Below are positions 55,557 through 62,635 of a DNA stretch of 64,000 nt, one piece after another. The notes under the pieces were generated by a model that had not been told where the DNA came from, did no database searches, and worked only from the letters and a program-made list of their open reading frames with translations. Source of the stretch: Thauera sp. JM12B12. GTDB lineage: Bacteria > Pseudomonadota > Gammaproteobacteria > Burkholderiales > Rhodocyclaceae. Position numbers and translations under genes: made by a program. Every line of letters begins with the position of its first letter. The first letter of the stretch is position 1. The stretch covers positions 3,038,001-3,102,000 of the forward strand of contig NZ_CP154859.1 in the NCBI RefSeq assembly GCF_039614725.1, read 5' to 3'.

Positions 55557-55601
55557 GGAGTGACATCCCAGAATTGGGACTGGCCGGAGGCCTCACTCAC
55601 A

Positions 55602-55642
55602 CAAGCGAAACGGGCAGCCTCGATGGCTGCCCGTTTCGCTTG
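55602..55642. terminator. Perfect 18-bp hairpin between convergent genes
   Basis: An 18-bp perfect stem with a five-base loop lies 45 bp after the nrdJ stop and 41 bp before the end of the converging small secreted-protein gene. The stem contains AAGCGAAACGGGCAGCC. No T tract follows on either side beyond TTTCGCTT inside the stem, so it may work as a bidirectional terminator or an RNA stabiliser. Confidence 0.65.
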
Positions 55643-55682
55643 CATCGTCAGCTCCCTGGTGCCAGCGGCGACGGGTTGATGC

Positions 55683-56069
55683 TCAATTCGTTCCGTCACG
55701 ATCCCGGGTCTGGTCTCGGGTCTGGTCTCGGGTCTGGTCGCGGGTCTGGTCGCGGGTCTGGTCGCGGGTCTGGTCGCGGGTCTGTTCTTCCTGCAGTTCC
55801 TGCTCGCGCGTCTGCGTACGCGTCTGCTCACGCGTTTCGCTGCGGACCTGCGCCCGCTCCTGCGTCTGCGTACTGACCCCGCTCTGCTGCGCCTGCCCCT
55901 GAGCGGCTCCGGGGCCGCCGGCGGCGGCCCCGCTGCCGTTTCCACCCGCACCGCCTGCACCACCGCCGCCACCGCCACCGCCGCCGCCACCACCTCCGGC
56001 GGCCTGCGCCCCGAGAGCGATGAACGCCGATGCAATCAATGCAAACGTCAAGCCTTGCTTCGATTTCAT
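55683..56069 (-). CDS. Small secreted protein with poly-Gly run and TRDQ tandem repeats
   Basis: I do not recognise this gene. The 128-residue product has a signal peptide (MKSKQGLTFALIASAFIALG, cleaved after AQA). A run of 13 glycines and a Gly/Ala-rich segment follow, then a Gln/Glu/Arg/Thr-rich region, then the tetrapeptide TRDQ repeated six times, ending in TRDRDGTN. The repeats are encoded by 12-bp DNA units. It is likely a disordered or helical extracytoplasmic protein. GAGGAG lies before the ATG at 56069. It is the last of four exported-protein genes in the same direction. Confidence 0.7.
   Translation of the reverse strand: MKSKQGLTFALIASAFIALGAQAAGGGGGGGGGGGGGAGGAGGNGSGAAAGGPGAAQGQAQQSGVSTQTQERAQVRSETREQTRTQTREQELQEEQTRDQTRDQTRDQTRDQTRDQTRDQTRDRDGTN
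55705..55788. repeat. 12-bp tandem repeat (seven units) inside the TRDQ gene
   Basis: Six units of CGGGTCTGGTCT or CGGGTCTGGTCG and one diverged seventh unit run head to tail. Two unit variants are grouped (first two units with T, next four with G), which indicates duplication by slippage or recombination. The 12-bp length keeps the frame, so copy-number change would alter protein length without a frameshift. Confidence 0.9.
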
Positions 56070-56191
56070 GCTGAATCTCCTCACGGTTGAAGTTGTTTCA
56101 CAGACCTTGCCCTCGCGAACTCGCATCCGCCTTTCCTGCTGCCGCACCCCCGGGCGCCGAAGCCGGCCTCATGCGATTGCCACGCCTGGCG

Positions 56192-56554
56192 TCAATGCGC
56201 GTGAGCCTCATCCGATTCGTGGTGGGTAGTATCGGCGTCGGCGTCACGGCCAACCTTGTAGGCGGGCCCCTTTCCGCGTCCCCGGTCGCCTCGCAGGACC
56301 TTGTTCTCGAGCGCCTTGCTTCCACCGGCACCGGAGCCTCCGGTGTGACTGCCCCCCTCATGGGTTTCCTTGCTGTGCGAGCTGCCGGCATCCTTGTGGC
56401 CTGAAGATTTCCCACCCTTCCCCTTTCCTTTGCCCGACTCGTGTGCGCCAACATGGCTGTCGTGGCTCTCGGCCGCGACCGCCGACGGCATGACGAAAGA
56501 AGCAAGCGCAAACACGGACACCAGAACCAGCGCCCGTCTGAAACGATCGATCAT
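56192..56554 (-). CDS. Secreted His/Gly/Lys-rich small protein
   Basis: I do not recognise this gene. The 120-residue product has a basic, hydrophobic signal peptide (RFRRALVLVSVFALASFVMP, cleaved near AVAA). The mature part is low complexity: SHDSHVGAHESGKGKGKGGK, several His-Ser and Gly-Gly stretches, and a His-rich end (DADTTHHESDEAHAH). Histidines and acidic residues could bind metal; that is inference. CAGGAGG precedes the ATG at 56554. It lies between the TRDQ-repeat gene (122-bp gap) and the 382-residue secreted protein gene (65-bp gap). Confidence 0.68.
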   Translation of the reverse strand: MIDRFRRALVLVSVFALASFVMPSAVAAESHDSHVGAHESGKGKGKGGKSSGHKDAGSSHSKETHEGGSHTGGSGAGGSKALENKVLRGDRGRGKGPAYKVGRDADADTTHHESDEAHAH

Positions 56555-56619
56555 GATCAGCCTCCTGCGGCCTACGCTCGAACGTGGCGGCGGCCCGCGT
56601 CCGCCGCCACACGGCTCGA

Positions 56620-57768
56620 TCAACGGACCGCGTTGTCGTGCACGAACTCGATGACCTGCAGATAATCGTTCGCAGCCGCAGCGAAATCGTCCGCGCCGCC
56701 AGCGGTGGCATCAACCCAATCCGTGCCATCGAACAGGGTTTCATACACGTTGACCGGCTCTGCCTTGTAGGTGACCCCATCCGGTTGCAGCACCAGTACC
56801 GTGACGGTCACGTCGGACCAGGTCTCCGCGCGATCGTAGTCGTAGGACGAAAAATCGTAGTAGGTGCCGGAGGTATTGATGCCGAGGATCGAGTTGATAT
56901 AGACGACCGTGTCGACATTGATGATGCCGGTCTTGTCTGCACCCGCCGCGAGCAGCGAGGCGGGGTCGAAACCCTCGGGCAAGGTGACGTTCGGCAAAGT
57001 GCCGGTCGTCATGTACTGGTCGTAAAGGGCCAGGTTCTCGAGCGGCGAGTCGATCGTCACGCCATCGACGACGAGGCGACCTGTCGCGTCGAGCGTGACC
57101 GTCCCGGAGGTCAGCTTCGCCAGCGCCTCGTCGAGCGCGTGCTGCAGCACCTTTGACGGCGAGCGCGAAACGCTCAACCGCCCGAGATCCACCTCGGCGG
57201 CGAAGACGTCGTACGTCACCTCACCGATCGTCATCGTCGTTGCGAGTTCGCCCTCTGCATCGTAGGGGATCGCGACCGGCTTTCCGTCCACCAGCAGGGG
57301 CACCAGCTGGGTGCCTTCATAGATGAACGCCGCCACCTGAACGAGGCCATCGATCAGGACGGGCTCGCCGTTCTCGTCGCGCAGGAGGATGACCATGTCG
57401 CCAAACAGATCACCCTTCTTGGTGCCCGCACCCGGCGGCTTCCCGCCTCCGCCAGCCTTGCCCCCCTTGACGCCCGCCCAGGGCGGACGATCGCTGTCTT
57501 CGGACACCGAAGTCCGGAACACTCGCTTGTCGATGCCGCTGCCATGCCCCCCCTTCTGGGCGCCGCCGGCCTTCTCGCCCGCACCGCCCTTGCCACGCTG
57601 CGCATCCGCCCCGCCCTTGCCCTGGCCATGCTCGGCCGCCTGCGCACTGGAGACCAACAAGGATGGACCAATCGTCCCGCCCAGTTGCGTGAAAGGCATG
57701 GCCAGCGCAACGAATATCGCACCGCCCGCCAGGATCATGGTCGATTTCTTCAAACCGCTCGTTGACAT
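56620..57768 (-). CDS. Secreted protein of unknown function with Gly/Lys-rich linker
   Basis: I do not recognise a known family. The 382-residue protein has a signal peptide (cleaved near residue 45, SAQA then AEHGQG) and a Gly/Lys/Ala-rich low-complexity part (about 46-118). The folded region starts at GDLFGDMVILLRDENGEPVL and is rich in beta-strand patterns, with a helix around SPSKVLQHALDEALAKL. The Gly/Lys-rich part resembles that of the neighbouring 120-residue protein. GGAGGAG precedes the ATG. An AT-rich 120-bp gap upstream likely holds a promoter. Surface or periplasmic location is inferred from the signal peptide and the neighbouring outer-membrane protein. Confidence 0.72.
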   Translation of the reverse strand: MSTSGLKKSTMILAGGAIFVALAMPFTQLGGTIGPSLLVSSAQAAEHGQGKGGADAQRGKGGAGEKAGGAQKGGHGSGIDKRVFRTSVSEDSDRPPWAGVKGGKAGGGGKPPGAGTKKGDLFGDMVILLRDENGEPVLIDGLVQVAAFIYEGTQLVPLLVDGKPVAIPYDAEGELATTMTIGEVTYDVFAAEVDLGRLSVSRSPSKVLQHALDEALAKLTSGTVTLDATGRLVVDGVTIDSPLENLALYDQYMTTGTLPNVTLPEGFDPASLLAAGADKTGIINVDTVVYINSILGINTSGTYYDFSSYDYDRAETWSDVTVTVLVLQPDGVTYKAEPVNVYETLFDGTDWVDATAGGADDFAAAANDYLQVIEFVHDNAVR

Positions 57769-57889
57769 GATTCACTCCTCCGACAAGGGAACCGCTTCAC
57801 AGTGATCACTACATAAGTATGTGCTTTATTTTTAAACTAGATCATGATGCGCCGAGATCAAGCCTGAGCGAAGCGACTTTTGACGAAGG

Positions 57890-60487
57890 TCAAAACCGAA
57901 CCCCCCACCCCAGCCTGAACAGACTTTCCCGGTTCTCGAAGCGGATCTGATCGGGCGCCGCGTGGGTCGTCACGAAGCCATAGTCCGCATAGCGGGTACG
58001 GGTGTAGTCGAGTCTGACGAAGGCCTCGCGCCCGAGCGGGATCTCGGCACCGAGGCCCACGCGCACGCCGCTCAGCGTGTCGCTGCGATCGACATGGTTG
58101 GCGAGGTTGCTGCCGCGCACCCAGGTGGTGTCGAAACGACCGCGTACCGCGCCCGCCCGCGCATAGAGCAGCGCGCCATCGCCGAGCGTGTACCCGAGCC
58201 GCAGCGCAAGGCCGTAGTCGCCCTTCTTGTCGACCGAGAAATCCCGTCCGCCCGAGCCACGGGTCTCGCGCAGGTGCTGCCAGCCGATGCGCGATTCGTC
58301 GATCTCGATCTCGATGCCCGCATACCAGCGGCCGAGATCGACGCCGTAGCCGGTAAAGAAGCCATAGGTACCGCCAAGGGCGCCGAACGCACCTGAATAG
58401 GCGTCCGTGAGCGCGCCAGCGTCACCAGAGAGCGATCCGGTCAGGCTGGAGTCGATACCGCCGTGGCCGACCTGCGCCCCGGCATAGGCGCCGCGTACCG
58501 CCGCGCGCCGCACGGCACGCAGCGCAGCCGCGCCCTCCCCGAAGCGCCAGCCGAGAGCGAGGTTGAAACGACCGTCGCGGCTGTCGAAGCGCTCCGCGGT
58601 CGCGCCCTCGTCGTTCAGGTTCGGGACCGCATAGTCGTCGTAATCCGTGTAGGCGTACTCGATGCGCACGAAAACGCGCTCACCGGCCGGAATGTCCGCC
58701 CCCACGCCGCCCCGTGTGCCGCTGCGCGTGACCATCTGGTCGAACGCCCCCTCGGGATAGGCGTTGACCGTGTAGTAGGTGTCGAAACGGGTGCGCACCC
58801 TGCCGAGGCGGGCGTAGAGCAAGGCACCGCCATCGAGGAGGTGACCGCCACGCAGGCTCAGCCCGCCGCCGCGCCCCTGGCTCACGGAGGCCGTCCGCGC
58901 ACCCTCTCTTTCGTTGCTGAAGGACCAGTCGGCCTGGCTCGCCTCGAGCCCGGCTTCGAACCCCAGGTACCAGCGCCCGAACAGCAGCCCATAGCCTGCG
59001 AACAGGTTCTGCCCGGCACCAGCACCCGCAAACGGGCTGAAGTCGCTGCCACCCCCCGGTCTCGGGCCGGCAGCCTCGGTCACCAGCAGGCCGTGCCCGA
59101 CGCCCACGCCCACATAGGGCCCTGCAAAGCGGCTCGCCGCCGGGACGCTTGCCGTCCACGGCGCTTCGCTCACCGCGACACCTCGGCCGGCATAGCGGTC
59201 GGAACGACCGGGGGTATAGCCCAGGCTCAGGGTCAGCTGGCTGCGGCTGTACTGTGCATCGAGGACGTTGGCGTTGCGGTCGATCACCCGCAGATCGGCC
59301 CCGACGAAGACGGTCGGCACCAGGTAATAGCGCAGGCCCGCGCCCGCATCGATCACGCGGTCGCGGCGCGCGAAGTCCTGGTAGTCGGTGCGTGTGGTGG
59401 AGACGTCCGCGAACACCGACAGCCGGTTGCTCAATTCGCGCTCGATCTCGACGCCATAGCTCGTATCGACGGAGGCGGAGCTGAAGCGTCCATCCTCGGC
59501 CACCGTCGTCTCTTCCAAGGTGCGATCAACGAAGGCGGTTATCTTCACCTGCGGCATCGGACGCCATGACAGCAGAGCGCCGAAGTAAGGCTTGTCGATA
59601 TCGCCAAATCCGGCGTGATCGAAGGACTGTTTCATCCGCCCCGCGAACACCTCGCCAGCCAGGCGCTCGGCGGGTCGTGCGAATTGCACTCCGGCCGCCA
59701 CGCGATAGCCATCGGAGTCCCGGTTGAAGGCAGCGCCATCGATCGTTTCGTCATAGCGGCGGCGGTCGCTGGCGTACTGCACGAACAAGGCATACGCCGG
59801 GCTCAGCGGATAGGCGAGGCGCGCACCGACCGAGGTCTGGTCGTACCGCCGGTCATCATTGTTGATCGTGCCGCCGCTCGTACTTTGCGCGTCGAGATAG
59901 TCGAAGCGATCGAAGGTCGCGCCTGCGCGCAGCTGGAACGGTCCGAGCGCAGTGGCTATCCCGATGTGGGCCTCGTCGTGGTCGTAGCGGGTCGGCCTGC
60001 GCTGCTCCTGCGGGCTCAGTGCCCCGCCCGCGAATCGATCCTCGTGATCGCGGGTGTGCTGGATGCCGCCGAACAGTTCCAAGGTCTCCCCGAGCTCGAG
60101 CTTGCCCTCGGCGCCGATCCAGAAGTCGGCGACATTCTCCGCTGAGCGACCCGCATACCGATCGATGTCTGCGCCCATATCGAGCGTGAACTCATGCGCC
60201 TTCCAATCGGACCGAAGGACCAGCGACGGTGACAGGGTGAAAACGGTGTCCTCCACCTCGCCACGGCGGCGCGCATAGATGTTGTCGTCGCGCGTCGTCG
60301 AGAACACGAGCTCCGGGAAGAGCCTGAAGCCGGCCCAGTCAAGGCCCGGAAACTCCGCTTGGTCACCTGCCCGGATGCGCGGCGGTGCGGTGCGGTCGAC
60401 GCCAAGCGGAGCCTGTGCCTGTGCCACCTCGACGCCGCCGAAAGCAACCAGCAACGAAAGCGCCAATGAATTGAGCCTCGAGTCCAC
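57890..60487 (-). CDS. Outer-membrane protein with three fused beta-barrel domains
   Basis: This 865-residue protein has a signal peptide (cleaved after AQA at about residue 25) and three barrel regions. Domain 1 (about 44-426) has the pattern of the BBP2-type outer-membrane barrels (RLFPELVFSTTRDDNIYARR). Domains 2 (about 454-649) and 3 (about 665-865) are related to each other and look like eight-stranded OmpA/opacity-type barrels: LFGRWYLGFEAGLE versus DLGRWYAGIEIEID, and DGGALLYARLGRVRTRFDT versus GDGALLYARAGAVRGRFDT. The last residue is Phe (LFRLGWGVRF), the normal outer-membrane insertion signal. The start is GTG after GAGGGGGG. Function is unknown. Confidence 0.82.
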   Translation of the reverse strand: MDSRLNSLALSLLVAFGGVEVAQAQAPLGVDRTAPPRIRAGDQAEFPGLDWAGFRLFPELVFSTTRDDNIYARRRGEVEDTVFTLSPSLVLRSDWKAHEFTLDMGADIDRYAGRSAENVADFWIGAEGKLELGETLELFGGIQHTRDHEDRFAGGALSPQEQRRPTRYDHDEAHIGIATALGPFQLRAGATFDRFDYLDAQSTSGGTINNDDRRYDQTSVGARLAYPLSPAYALFVQYASDRRRYDETIDGAAFNRDSDGYRVAAGVQFARPAERLAGEVFAGRMKQSFDHAGFGDIDKPYFGALLSWRPMPQVKITAFVDRTLEETTVAEDGRFSSASVDTSYGVEIERELSNRLSVFADVSTTRTDYQDFARRDRVIDAGAGLRYYLVPTVFVGADLRVIDRNANVLDAQYSRSQLTLSLGYTPGRSDRYAGRGVAVSEAPWTASVPAASRFAGPYVGVGVGHGLLVTEAAGPRPGGGSDFSPFAGAGAGQNLFAGYGLLFGRWYLGFEAGLEASQADWSFSNEREGARTASVSQGRGGGLSLRGGHLLDGGALLYARLGRVRTRFDTYYTVNAYPEGAFDQMVTRSGTRGGVGADIPAGERVFVRIEYAYTDYDDYAVPNLNDEGATAERFDSRDGRFNLALGWRFGEGAAALRAVRRAAVRGAYAGAQVGHGGIDSSLTGSLSGDAGALTDAYSGAFGALGGTYGFFTGYGVDLGRWYAGIEIEIDESRIGWQHLRETRGSGGRDFSVDKKGDYGLALRLGYTLGDGALLYARAGAVRGRFDTTWVRGSNLANHVDRSDTLSGVRVGLGAEIPLGREAFVRLDYTRTRYADYGFVTTHAAPDQIRFENRESLFRLGWGVRF

Positions 60488-60819
60488 GGTGTTCCCCCCT
60501 CATGGGTCGGCGCGTATGTCGCGATGCCTGTGTTCAGCCTCAAGATCAGCTTATGCGCATATTCGATCCTTGCTATTGACTTTAGGCAAACAAAGCCGTC
60601 GCGCACCGTACCGGCAAGTGCCTTGGTCAGCCCGCTCCCCTGGAGCCGAGAAGCGCGCGCGTCAGCCCTCTCACGGCCCAACGTCCGAGAAGGTTCTGTC
60701 CAGGCTGGAAGCAGGCGTTACGTTGGTACCACGACATTTTGTACCTATAATTCGGCGGGCCGAGCGCGGCACATGCGCCCGCAAGCGCCATCCGACCTTC
60801 TCGTTCCTGAGCTGCCCAG
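60488..60819. other. 332-bp divergent intergenic region
   Basis: It separates the triple-barrel gene from the zinc-ribbon gene. A 10-bp perfect palindrome, TATGCGCATA (60552-60561), lies about 65 bp before the barrel gene start. The plus-strand promoter at 60723-60751 serves the zinc-ribbon gene. No coding sequence or structured RNA was recognised. Confidence 0.5.
60723..60751 (+). promoter_or_regulatory. Sigma-70 type promoter with internal dyad, upstream of the zinc-ribbon gene
   Basis: TTGGTA (60723-60728) and TATAAT (60746-60751) are separated by 17 bp. A GGTAC...GTACC inverted repeat (60725-60745) spans the -35 box and spacer, where a repressor could block RNA polymerase. Confidence 0.65.
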
Positions 60820-61059
60820 ATGCCCACCTGCCCCCGCTGCGACGGCGCCGACTGCCGTGAATCGCCCTGGCGCTCGGAAGAAGAGAGGCGCGCCCACAAG
60901 GGCGAGCGGGTGTATCGCTGCATGTCCTGCGTGCACCGTTTCCATGCTCCGGCGCCGCGCAACGTCCTCTTCGACAACCCGCTCGTCGCGGCGATCGGGG
61001 GCTCGACGCTGGTCCTGACGATCGCGGTGCTGGTCATCCTGTGGGTCTGGAAGAGCTGA
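60820..61059 (+). CDS. Small zinc-ribbon protein with C-terminal membrane helix
   Basis: This 79-residue protein has two Cys pairs (CPRC at residues 4-7, CMSC at 34-37) forming a likely zinc ribbon. A C-terminal membrane helix (GGSTLVLTIAVLVILWVW) would leave the ribbon in the cytoplasm. The ribbon closely resembles that of the next gene: PWRSEEERRAHKGERVYRC against SRWRSHDERVRNPAMHPFRC. Function is unknown. The two genes are 12 bp apart and probably arose by duplication. Confidence 0.72.
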   Translation: MPTCPRCDGADCRESPWRSEEERRAHKGERVYRCMSCVHRFHAPAPRNVLFDNPLVAAIGGSTLVLTIAVLVILWVWKS

Positions 61060-61071
61060 ACGCGAGCCCGC

Positions 61072-61890
61072 ATGAACATACCCATCAAAGCCGTCTGCCC
61101 CGTCTGCGGATCGACCGAGACCCGGCTCTCGCGCTGGCGCTCCCACGACGAGCGAGTGCGCAATCCGGCCATGCATCCGTTCCGCTGCGGTGCCTGCGGG
61201 GAACGCTTTCTGGCGCCGGCGGCCGGACGCGCGGCGCGGCGCACGTGGCCGATCGTGGTTGCCGGGGCGGCCGCGCTGCTCGTGATCGCGATCGTCGGAG
61301 CGATCGTGTTCGCGCTGATCGGAGACGATCATCCGGCCGACACGGCCGCATCCGCAGCGCTCACCGCCCCGAGCCTCGACGCCGCTCGCGAGGGTGATCT
61401 CGACGCCCAGTTCCGGATCGCGCGCGCCACCCTGCTCTCGCCCGAGCGCAGCAAGGAGGCGACCCGCGAGGCGGTGGAGTGGCTGCGACGGGCGGCCGAT
61501 GGCGGCCACACCGGCGCGATGATCCATCTCGGCAAGCTCTACAAGAGCGGCATCGGCACGCCGCAGAACTTCGAGCTCGCCGCGCGCTGGCTGGGCGAGG
61601 CCGCGCGCGCGGGCGACGCGGAGGGCATGGTCGAGTTCGGTCGCCTGCACCGCGGCGGCATCGGCGTGGAGCAGGACAGCGTGGCGGCCTACGTGTGGTT
61701 CAACCGCGCCGCCGCACACATGCACATGGAGGGCGTGCAGGAGCGCGACAGCATCGCGATCAAGCTCAGCCCCGACGAACTGAAGCGCGCGCAGGCGATG
61801 TCACTGCTGGAAGACGCGCCAGGCGAGGACGGTACGACGACCAAGGCCAGGCTGGTGGTCCCGCCCGCGCAGGCCGGAGACGGCAGCTGA
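61072..61890 (+). CDS. Zinc-ribbon, membrane-anchored Sel1-repeat protein
   Basis: This 272-residue protein has an N-terminal zinc ribbon (CPVC at residues 9-12, CGAC near 39-42) and one membrane helix (about 58-82). The C-terminal part carries Sel1-like repeats (EWLRRAADGGHTGAMIHLGKLYKSGIGTPQ is their start; shortened here: AADGGHTGAMIHLGKLYKSG, and AARAGDAEGMVEFGRLHRGG). The Sel1 part would face the periplasm if the ribbon is cytoplasmic. Sel1 repeats bind proteins. It follows the 79-residue paralogue of its ribbon and is likely co-transcribed with it. Confidence 0.78.
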   Translation: MNIPIKAVCPVCGSTETRLSRWRSHDERVRNPAMHPFRCGACGERFLAPAAGRAARRTWPIVVAGAAALLVIAIVGAIVFALIGDDHPADTAASAALTAPSLDAAREGDLDAQFRIARATLLSPERSKEATREAVEWLRRAADGGHTGAMIHLGKLYKSGIGTPQNFELAARWLGEAARAGDAEGMVEFGRLHRGGIGVEQDSVAAYVWFNRAAAHMHMEGVQERDSIAIKLSPDELKRAQAMSLLEDAPGEDGTTTKARLVVPPAQAGDGS

Positions 61891-61915
61891 GACGCGCGGC
61901 GCGCGCCCGGCGGGC

Positions 61916-62299
61916 TCAGCGCCGTGCGGCGTCCAGCGTGCCGGCGAACACCCAGCCCTGCTCGACCACATAGTTGAAGACGAAGCCGGTGGGCTCGTCG
62001 ATGAACAGGCTGACGGGCTCGCCGGCCTCGGCCACCGTCGCCACCTGCGCATCGGCCTGGCGACCGGCGAAGGTCCAGCCCTGCTCGGGCAGATAGACGA
62101 AGCGGCCGCCCGTGGGCTGGTCGAGCATCACCGCGAGCGGGGCGGCCGCAGGCGCTGCGGGGGCCCCGACAGCGGACGCGAGCGCAAGCTGGACAGGGCC
62201 ATCGGGCTGCGCGACCGCAACCGGCGCAAAGGCGAAGGACAGCGCGGCGAGTGCGCTCAGGAAAGCGGGACGGATCGGACTGGAACGAAGCGAGTTCAT
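61916..62299 (-). CDS. Secreted protein with two PTG...EQGW repeats
   Basis: I do not recognise this gene. The 127-residue product has a signal peptide (cleaved near AVAQ, about residue 30), an Ala-rich stretch and two related segments. One reads LDQPTGGRFVYLPEQGWTFA and the other reads IDEPTGFVFNYVVEQGWVFA. The spacing suggests duplication of a small beta-strand unit. It converges on the Sel1 gene, and its promoter candidate lies at 62394-62421. Confidence 0.65.
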   Translation of the reverse strand: MNSLRSSPIRPAFLSALAALSFAFAPVAVAQPDGPVQLALASAVGAPAAPAAAPLAVMLDQPTGGRFVYLPEQGWTFAGRQADAQVATVAEAGEPVSLFIDEPTGFVFNYVVEQGWVFAGTLDAARR

Positions 62300-62635
62300 G
62301 ATGAATTCCTTTCAAGGGCGTGCGGCGCGTGGGCAAGCGCGACGCACCCATCGCAAGGACACGATCGTGCTGCACCGCAACATAGACCGCAGCATTGTAT
62401 CAGGCGAACGTAGAACGTCCATTCGAACATTCGGATCACGCACATAAGCCACACTAATCGCGAGGCGCCCGCCGGGCCGGGCCGACTGCGGTGATTCCGG
62501 CTTGCCTGGACACCGCTGCGGCGCGTATCTTCCGGCCCTGAAGCGGGCGCCGGGGGCACCCGGGAAGCCCGCAGCCGCCCGCCCCCCGCCGCCCCCCCAA
62601 ATCCCACACCGATTGCCCACACACCCGCCTTCACC
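62300..62635. other. 336-bp divergent intergenic region
   Basis: It lies between the secreted-repeat protein gene and the ABC ATPase gene. The left half holds a minus-strand promoter candidate with repeated GAACGT/GAACAT words nearby. The right half is very GC-rich with C tracts (62580-62600). No gene was seen. Confidence 0.45.
62394..62421 (-). promoter_or_regulatory. Candidate promoter of the secreted two-repeat gene
   Basis: On the minus strand TGGACG and TACAAT are 16 bp apart, and TG precedes the -10 box by one base (extended -10). Words of the form GTTC recur at 62402-62432 and could be a regulator site. It lies about 95 bp before the ATG. Confidence 0.4.

Noticed and set aside
55700..55790. 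CRISPR-like array
   Set aside because: The units are contiguous 12-bp in-frame repeats inside a coding sequence, without spacers.
60580..60640. Sequence words resembling a cyclic di-GMP riboswitch (AGGCAAACAAAGCC) before the zinc-ribbon gene
   Set aside because: The conserved paired regions of the riboswitch cannot be drawn, and the likely promoter lies downstream of it.
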